NCBI RefSeq assembly: GCF_040054535.1
Contig: NC_090785.1
Coordinates: forward strand, 18,289,001 to 18,353,000
Origin: Antennarius striatus
Lineage: Eukaryota > Chordata > Actinopteri > Lophiiformes > Antennariidae
Length of the DNA stretch: 64,000 nt
Direction of reading: 5' to 3'
The notes under the pieces were generated by a model. It searched no databases, was not told where the DNA came from, and was given only the letters and a program-made list of their open reading frames with translations. Position 1 is the first letter of the stretch. Each line of letters opens with the position of its first letter. The translations under genes were made by a program, and so were the position numbers. This document shows positions 45,297 through 64,000 of this stretch, one piece after another.

Positions 45297-46658
45297 TCAC
45301 AGCTTTGGTTTTTGTCTTAAAACTCTCAGGGGTACATCCCTACATTGTTCCTGTGTCCTTTTTAGTTGATCCCACAGTTTGACGACCTGTTCAGGGCTTC
45401 TTTTGTGGACCAACAGGATGGAGTGGTAGGCGCACGGCTGCTGCTCTTCCTTTCCAGGGAAGTCAAATGTGAGAAAAGCAGGATGGTGGATGGGATGAGC
45501 GTTGAGCCGGACCATGCACATCCCCACGTAAACGTCGTCGATGGGGAACAGGTGCACCCTTTTGGACATGTCGTACAGACGCTGGGTCAACAGGCCTGAG
45601 TACACCACCCCCCCTCCACCTGCATAAGTAGGGTAGAGCCCCTTGTAGAAGACCTCTGGGATGTAGTACTTCGATTTATTGACTCTGTCGGGAACCGCTG
45701 TTGTGATCACTTCTCCAACCATGAATTCTTTTATAGTTTCTTTGACCTGTGGTGCCCTCAGCTGGTCGTGGAGGTATCTTATCATTTTCTGGGTATTGAC
45801 GAAAACATCGTCATCCCCCTTAAAGACGAAGAGAGTCTGGCTACAAAGCTGTGAGAACCACTTCCAGAAGAGCACATCTTTCAGGGTGAGGTTGAAAAAC
45901 GTGTCCTTGAAGTCCCACTGGAGAATGTCTCCATAATATAAACTCTCCATCTGCAGCAGCTCGTAGTCGGCGATGCCCAGCTTCTCGTGCTCTTCTTTGC
46001 CCAGCAGGAATATCCGCCGGACGTATCCTCCATTTTCATCCTCGCTGGTGCTGTTCCTCCTCTCTCCTGCTACCCATCCCACCTGGCCCCAGGTCTGTCG
46101 AATGGCCTGTCGATTCTTAAAATTGCTCTCTTTTGATTTAATGGCCAGTAGAAGCAGAACTTGCTCTGTGTCATCATTTCCCCCGGCTCCACATACTCTA
46201 TCTGGTTGTAAAACAGTTGTGTAGTCTCTCCGATGCATGGATCTTAGAAAGTAATGAAGTTGCAATGGCAACCCTTTGTAATTTCTATGCAAGCCATTCA
46301 ATTCAGAGAAACTCTCTTTCAGGAAGGACTCATGTTTAAATTTCTTCTTGGTATTGTTCAGATGCAGGATGGGGTTGAACTGGCGATCAGTGACAGTCTG
46401 GAGATAATTCCAAATTGAGTTCTTGTTTGCGTGAGTGTCCCAGAAAGTCTCAGGGATTGAGCTGAAGTTCTCGCTCTTCAAAAGTCCCGAGGCCACAAAG
46501 AAAGGAGCCGCCAGCGTGGAGCCCGGTCTGACTGATCTGGAGCTGTGCATGCTGAGGGTCACCATTGCATAAATGTAGGCTATCACCAGAGCCAAAATGA
46601 TACATGGCGTGCACAAGCAGATCAACACGTTACGCCAGCGACAGTAGCACTGCGCCAT
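45297..46658 (-). CDS. N-acetyllactosaminide beta-1,3-N-acetylglucosaminyltransferase 2-like
   Basis: One coding exon of 453 residues. The start is the ATG of MAQCYCRWRNVLICLCTP. Codons upstream belong to an intron, because a TTTGCAG acceptor lies five bases before the ATG. A type II signal anchor spans about residues 9-32, with the catalytic GT31 domain in the Golgi lumen. Family motifs: LLLAIKSKESNFKNRQAIRQ then TWGQ, RRIFLLG, GDILQWDFKDTFFNLTLK, the metal-binding DDD in VFKGDDDVFVN (about residue 283), YYIPEVFYKGLYPTYAGGGG and HLFPIDDVYVGMC. The stem block (FWDTHANKNSIWNYLQ, RQFNPIL) matches B3GNT2. The family adds beta-1,3-GlcNAc to LacNAc ends, building poly-LacNAc. It is longer than human B3GNT2 (397), so it is probably a fish paralogue; no exact symbol is assigned. 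Confidence 0.9.
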   Translation of the reverse strand: MAQCYCRWRNVLICLCTPCIILALVIAYIYAMVTLSMHSSRSVRPGSTLAAPFFVASGLLKSENFSSIPETFWDTHANKNSIWNYLQTVTDRQFNPILHLNNTKKKFKHESFLKESFSELNGLHRNYKGLPLQLHYFLRSMHRRDYTTVLQPDRVCGAGGNDDTEQVLLLLAIKSKESNFKNRQAIRQTWGQVGWVAGERRNSTSEDENGGYVRRIFLLGKEEHEKLGIADYELLQMESLYYGDILQWDFKDTFFNLTLKDVLFWKWFSQLCSQTLFVFKGDDDVFVNTQKMIRYLHDQLRAPQVKETIKEFMVGEVITTAVPDRVNKSKYYIPEVFYKGLYPTYAGGGGVVYSGLLTQRLYDMSKRVHLFPIDDVYVGMCMVRLNAHPIHHPAFLTFDFPGKEEQQPCAYHSILLVHKRSPEQVVKLWDQLKRTQEQCRDVPLRVLRQKPKL

Positions 46659-47151
46659 GTAACTGCAAACACACAAACAGAAGGTTAGGTTAGACTATTC
46701 TTTAAATATGTTGTTTTTGAATGACAGAATACAATACAGTATACAGTTTATCAATGCCCAGAATGAGTAGGTACATGCATAATAAGCACTTGGTGGCAAT
46801 AATGAGAGGGGGACGAGGGTATGTTGGAATAAAATCTAAACATTCTAGGTCCATTTAGGATCCACAAAGTTGTAGATAAAAAGTAAAATGAAGACGTGCA
46901 TCCACAGTTCTGTGACAGCTGAGCACTGAAGCTCTTGTGATACGATTAAAAAGTTCTTAAAGTCATGTTTTGCCACCTGCTGAAGTCACTTCGAACCTCG
47001 ACAACGTTTGAATGGTGAAGACAGAACATGTGGCGCTTGTTCTACTTGCGTAACATAAAGTTCCATCAGCAGGTCACACAGAATATTCATATTGATATTC
47101 ATCGTCAAACCTAAAGTCAAGGCTTATTCTGCAGGTTTTTTTTTAACTTAC

Positions 47152-47230
47152 ATGCATTTGCAGGGTCCCTGATTCACTGAGTACTGGATCCGTTTTGATG
47201 AGCGCAGCTGATGTTCCACGCTAGAAGACT
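47152..47230 (-). other. Possible 5' UTR exon of b3gnt2-like
   Basis: On the minus strand a strong donor (GCAT|GTAAGT) lies at 47152/47151, about 490 bases upstream of the acceptor before the b3gnt2-like ATG. The 5' end is not defined. Its only support is the donor and its position. Confidence 0.35.
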
Positions 47231-48937
47231 GAAGACCTCATCACCGACTCATTTCTCTTAAGAAAACTGAAGAAAGAAAAGCTCTTCCCCACCAACAGTT
47301 TGATGCAGTTTGTCCATCAGTTCCAGTCGTCTGTCCTGTCAGCAAAAGAGGCTGCTGTTGACCCTGAACACTTGTTTTAATAATAATAAAAAGTGCTTTA
47401 GTAAGCACCCGCACACAGTCGTGTACATACACACAGGAATACACCGATGACAGGAAGTGAGTGAACATGAAGGACATGTTACTTCACCAGTTTATCAGGC
47501 TGAGTAAGCCTGGGGGTACAAACCAATCTGTAAGGGAGGAGATGAACACACCTTAACTCTTAACTCACCTTGTCCACTCCAGTTTAACACCCACAACCAG
47601 TTATGTATTACTAGTTACACCTGGGTGGGACTGTGGGGGGGGGGGTGGTGGCAGGAGGCAGGAGACTCCCCACCACCAGAGGGATTAAATAATGCTTCTG
47701 TCAAAATATTAAAAGTGATAGTGAAATTATTTATCCTTGGACATTATTTCCATAGAGGAGACACCCAGGACCTAACCACGGTGCTGAAAGAAGAATTGAG
47801 TCACCCAAACGTAAATCTGACAACACAAACGTTTGAATTGAAGTAGAGGGATGTTAGATTCCACCTCAGTCCAGATGAAACGTCCGTGTTTTTATCTGCA
47901 TCTGTTCATTTGTGCTTTTGTCTGTTAGAAGTACTGAAACAAAGGAGCTCATGAGACTCAGCAGGAGGGTTGTCCATGTAGAGAGGAAGAACACGTTCAG
48001 TTTGGGAGGGGATCCAGAGACTTAAAGATTTTTTTTTTTTTAAATTTAGATCTATTTATTACACATAAACTTCCTTATGGATTGTGATGAAACTCAGTAG
48101 GAGGGTTGTTCTATTTTTAATGCGTCAAATTTTGGTCAAGAGCCAGGATTTTTTTTTCTTTTGAATAGCAAGACAAGGCTTTGTTTACCATTTAATTAAA
48201 AAAAAAAATCAAACTACCTGACTGATTGCAAAGAAGAGTGTGATATTTCCCCAAGACAAGAAAGATTCAAATTTGTTTTGTTTATCCAGATCTGGTTGAT
48301 CCATGAATTTTCCCTTTAAGACTGAAAGGACCAGGTTTTCAGATCATTAATGCTTCCCTGTATTCAACCTCATATCAAACATTTGTTTGAATAGACAGTC
48401 ACATGTTTAGTAGCATGAATGTAGGCAGAGAAAAGGAGCATTTCAACATCACACATATGACTTGACATAACAGGTCAAACGAGTCAAGCTTGTTGCAGCG
48501 TGAAGGAAATGCTGCCATCTAGTGTTCAATCTAAGCAACACCCATTCTTACATTACATGATACTTTTAGGTTAATAAGGAGGGGACAGCAGGTGGAAATT
48601 TGCAGGAATGTAAACCAATAAGTGCAAAAAAACAGCTGTTTTTTTTTTTTTTGCAAAGATGACAGGACCGTTTCAAAATGGTAGGAATAAAGTTTTATTC
48701 TTCATATGAAGGGGTGGTTTTTGGATTTTTCCTTCTTTTACAAGTAGTATGTTTTTGATAAAACTTGCAAAAAATCTTCTAGGATATTTCCGAGAATGAT
48801 GAACATGAAGAGAAGGGGATTTATTGCTGAATGTTAAAATGAAGACACATTTTTATTTTTTATTATTTTTTTCACCGAGTGGAAAAACGATTTGCTTGCT
48901 GCTTTTTCCATGCACCCAACTACCAGTACCACTAGGA

Positions 48938-49018
48938 CATGCAGAGGAGAGGAAAGGAGGAGAGGAAAGGAGGAGAGGACAGGAGGAGGAGGAGAGAGGA
49001 GAGGGAAGGAGAGGAAGT
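48938..49018. repeat. Polypurine (GGAGA)n-like tract
   Basis: About 80 bases that are nearly all A or G, built from imperfect GGAGAGGAAA units. Open frames across it are artefacts. Confidence 0.9.
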
Positions 49019-50534
49019 CGGTAGGTAAAAAAGACAAAGGCAAACTGCTTGACAAACACAAACATGGAGGGTCTTTGAGTGTACATGTGTGCATGTGTGT
49101 CCAATGAGGATTTGTGTGTCTGTGTGTGTCTCAGTGTGTGCTTCATTATGTGTGATGATTGTGTGAAATGCATGGGTCTATGTAAAGGACAAGGAGGGAG
49201 TGCAGGGTGAGGAGAAAAAGAGAGGAGGGGTGTTAACAATTCATCTAACTCTAGAAGCACACTACCGTCACTTGCAGTATTTCCACATTGCAAATCCCAA
49301 CTGATTACAGTGAATAGTAAGACAAAACTAGCCAAACCTTTGGCCGTGAACCCAAATGTTTTTTTTAAATATATTTCTAGTGTCATTCCCCTGAATCTGA
49401 GGGTTGTGATGCCATTTTTAAGATACTTCCCATGCATTTCCTGTGTGAGAAAAGAAACTAAAAATATTCTACTTTTGGAAACCAACATTAATAGGGACAC
49501 GTATTGTATCTGACACTTGGTGTGGCGACCTTGAAAGTGTCTCTATGAATATCTTGTTGTGGAAGAGATTCTGACACGATCAGCCCATTGTTCATGAAAA
49601 AGGTGTGTGAGTGTGAGGAGCAAGGCGCGGTGGAGGGGTAAGACGTAGACGGACGCATCACGGATCATCCAGTTGTTATGACCAAGCAACTCAAGGTCAA
49701 TAATGGTACAGGAATGCAAATCAAAGATGCACTAATCAGTGTTATCATTTTGGCTGTGAGCTGAAGAATAAATAGGAGACTCAGAAATGTATGAACCTGC
49801 AACAGATTTTCCCGTCAGAGCTTTTCCGTCTCTACGGGGATAAAAGCTGGTCGTGGTTCCAGGGCTGACGAGGGCCTGCAAAGGATCCAGCAGGATTAAA
49901 TGAGTGAAAGAACAGAAAGAAAAATATCATCCTCTCAAAAGGGCACAGGGCTCCTATCTATCGCCTGTAGATAGTGAACAGATGTGCCCTCCACACAACA
50001 TACACTTTTTCATCATCATCCTCATTTTTACCCACATTCAGCGACACATCAGCTCACATACAGCCTCAGACTTCACACAATGACTTTCCCTGCTCATTCT
50101 CTGCTGCCTTTGACCGTGAACGAACGCAACGACAGTGACGGACGGACGACCGTGGAGGAGAGGAAGGCTAGTAGACCTGGCCTGTGGACTGGACCGTGAC
50201 TGAGATGACGTGCACTCTCTGCTTTAAGTCTTTTTTGGCTGTGATGTGATGAGGAAGTCCTGAGACACAGTGCGGCTCTAAGCTGCTGGCATAGGAAACA
50301 GGTGGGCTGGGCAGTCCACGGGAGGCCGGAGTCAGGCTGGATTATCACTGGATTGGTTGGGTTGGTTTGGGTCGGCAGCTCCCTGGCCAATGACTGCTCA
50401 TGGAGAGATGGTCTTACAGTGCAATGGAGCTTCTGGCAGCGTGAGGACTGGTGGGATGAGCACGTCAGTCAAACATGAGACCACACCCTGGAGGTGGAAC
50501 CTAAGGAGACTTGATGAGGTGTACATCCAGACAG

Positions 50535-50634
<100 letters not shown>

Positions 50635-51419
50635 TGCAACCAGCACCTAAGTCATAGCAGCACCCTGAACACCTATACAATAATCTAGTGTGGTTCTCCC
50701 TCACCAGCTTCCTAACGCCCTCGTTACCACAGAAACAACAACAGATGATTGACAGGAGGTGCATGACGACAGAGAATGACCGATGGGATTCATCCAGAAA
50801 TGCTCCAAACGAAAACTTTCCCCCACACTTCAAGTCGCGTCGGTGACTGATGTCCCTGTGAAACGAGTGCATCGTGGTGGATCATGTAAACAGACACCTT
50901 TTACACAGGAGGAATCGATATTGCATGATGATATGATCAGATCACAGTCGAAAAAAGAAGATCCCAAATCAGAGAAACCAAATAAAGCAAAAGGAAGGAA
51001 GAGGGTTGGTCTCTATAAAAACGAGGAGTCTTCATAAGAAAGGCTACAAAAACTCAATGGGACCTCCAACTTCAGCATACAGCAAAAGGCACCACAATAT
51101 TATTCTATTTATCTAACTTGTGAAAAAATTGGCACGTAATTCTCTATTTTTTCACCTTTCATAATGCTGTAAATCAAAAAACTTTACATATAAATATCCC
51201 CCCCCCCATTTATAAAAAAGTCTTTGCTGTTAGCTAGTAGACAATTTTTGCAGAAATGAAAATAAATATTTCATTTGTTTAGAATATCTGTCTGTTATAC
51301 AAAATAAAAATATTTCTCCTAGATGCAGGTCTCTAGTCCACGGGTTGTGTGTGTGGGGGGAGGAGGAGAGTGTGTGAGGTGGTGGGTGGGTGGTGGCGGG
51401 GTGGGGGTGGGGGTGAGTC

Positions 51420-62724
<11,305 letters not shown>

Positions 62725-62739
62725 CTGATGGAGGGAAAA

Positions 62740-62890
62740 CAAGACACAGAGGGCAGAAAGGGAGGAGGAGGGGAGGGTTAAAGATACAAACAGGAGGAAA
62801 GAGGAGATAACAGACAGACAGGAAGTAGGGGGCAAGAGAGGAGGAGGGGGAGGAAGGAGACATAAGAGAGGAGAGAGATGAGGGATTAGA
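62740..62890. repeat. Purine-rich tract
   Basis: A GA/GGA-rich stretch next to the EGF exon. On the nrg2 strand it forms a long pyrimidine-rich region ahead of the EGF exon acceptor and so may simply be its extended polypyrimidine tract. Confidence 0.7.
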
Positions 62891-62894
62891 AACA

Positions 62895-63110
62895 TCACAA
62901 TCCACCAACTACACACAGAGAGAGAGATGACCTGCATTCTCTGACATCACTACCATCAATATGACATCACTGCTACAGGGAAGACTTTGTCACAGCCACA
63001 AAGGTCATGTGAGGTCATGTGATGGTGATGCAGGAAGTAGGAGCCATCAAACATCAAGTCATTAGACACACAAACACACACGCACACGCACGCGCGCACA
63101 CACACGCACG

Positions 63111-63158
<48 letters not shown>

Positions 63159-64000
63159 AAGGGTTTAAAGTACATTATGGACACTCATTCATTGCAGCCA
63201 TTTCCTAACCACTAACCATGTAGAGGACATGTGCTGGATGGACATATTCCACTTCAGTTATTATATCTATGTCTATGAAGTATTCATTTTAAAAGATAAT
63301 CTGGTTTCCATCAAAATTAACAAATAAATGTCAGTTGTTTGCATTTCTATTATTGCAATACGATTAAGTGGAGCGGATCAGGCCAACGAGGGGTTAAAGG
63401 GAGAGTAACGTGTACAGATGAGAGGACAGCAGTCAGGTGATCTGTCACACTACTGCTAGGTGTTTGACTATCAATAATATCAAATATTGATCAGAGCAGC
63501 CATCATGAAATCTAGAAATGTATGACATGAGTAATATCTTATTGTAAGTACCTTATAAACATAAAAGATGGTGGGATATAGAAGTAATCCAAACGCTTTT
63601 GAATCTGCTTTAGAGCAGTCAGCATATTTTAGGTCAAAGTGGAACGAAGCTCTGCTCATATGAAGACTGGTAACCCATCAGAGATGTTTAACAATGAAAA
63701 CATAAGATCTCCATGAAGTCGGTTATCCTCAACAACAACAAGGACTCATCAACATCAACACGAGCTTCTGACAAACGAAGAACCAGAAGTAATTTAATGC
63801 TGCATCACGAGAAAGTTACAAAATACACACACATGTGTGACCATTCAAATCAGAAGAGAAATGAACTGCGAAGCCTTATTAAAGAGCAGAGGGAGTTTAG
63901 TGTTGACTTCCTCACGTCTGTGTGGGTTCTGTCCAGGTTGTTCCCACCATCAAAAACACCTGAGTTAGGTGAACTGGTTGCTCAGAGTCGTCCGTGTCAA
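62895..64000. other. nrg2 intron reaching the right edge
   Basis: The preceding exon with the first half of the EGF domain was not found here. Apart from the alternating CA/CG tract nothing stands out. Confidence 0.45.
63066..63155. repeat. Alternating purine-pyrimidine tract (CA/CG)n
   Basis: About 90 bases of CA with many CG steps (for example 'cgcacgcgcgc'), with one short break near its left end. Confidence 0.95.

Noticed and set aside
46659-46676. Upstream extension of b3gnt2-like (MCVCSY)
   Set aside because: It starts at a TTG and crosses a clear TTTGCAG splice acceptor, so it is intron sequence.
48853-49500. A 215-codon minus-strand frame
   Set aside because: It runs through a polypurine tract and simple repeats, and no domain or splice site supports it.
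62725-64000. Search for the first EGF exon of nrg2
   Set aside because: No cysteine pattern with a matching phase was found; it is probably beyond the window.

Overview
The window is teleost fish genomic DNA, and a spiny-rayed fish fits best. The evidence is vertebrate intron-exon structure, typical fish gene models, long CA/GT microsatellites, and fish-type non-LTR and hAT repeats. All exon models were built by hand from reading frames, splice consensus and phase, and from recalled family sequences. No search was run.

Layout from left to right: (1) 1-3.1 kb holds no recognised gene. (2) A single-exon tetraspan gene, tmem271-like, lies at 3431-4222 (-). (3) 4.7-11 kb is gene-free and carries microsatellites, a 0.5-kb hAT-type element and old repeat fragments. 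(4) fnta (farnesyl/geranylgeranyltransferase alpha subunit, 9 exons) is at 11017-14772 (-). (5) aup1 (lipid-droplet/ERAD acyltransferase-like and CUE protein, 12 exons) is at 16103-24277 (-). (6) An almost full-length RTE-type LINE, on the minus strand, lies at about 25.0-28.1 kb in the gap between the divergent genes aup1 and ctsf. (7) ctsf (cathepsin F, 14 exons) is at 28899-37614 (+), with a second RTE-type LINE inserted in intron 10 in the sense direction. (8) A repeat cluster at 38.4-40.7 kb has an L1-like fragment, a shortened hAT element and a 5'-truncated L2/Rex1-type LINE. (9) eif1ad is at 41867-42768 (+). (10) A type II Golgi glycosyltransferase gene, b3gnt2-like, is at 45297-46658 (-). 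(11) The 3' part of nrg2 (neuregulin 2: end of the EGF domain, transmembrane segment and whole cytoplasmic tail) is at 51420-62724 (-). Its 5' exons lie beyond the right edge.

The genes are ordinary vertebrate genes with unrelated jobs: prenylation, lipid droplet and ERAD function, lysosomal proteolysis, an eIF1A-like RNA-binding factor, poly-LacNAc synthesis, and ErbB ligand signalling. They form no operon or pathway. All seven coding models read through without a break, and the splice phases agree at every junction.

I found no CRISPR array, prokaryotic system, LTR retrovirus or clearly new system. The points most worth a second look are: the two RTE LINE copies in inverted orientation around the 5' half of ctsf; three hAT-type copies with 8-bp target duplications; a possible 24-bp alternative exon in nrg2 with the size and phase of the neuregulin beta-1 insert; a (TG)n tract of about 58 units next to the nrg2 transmembrane-exon acceptor; and a 50-bp duplication of the eif1ad 5' UTR exon end inside its third coding intron.
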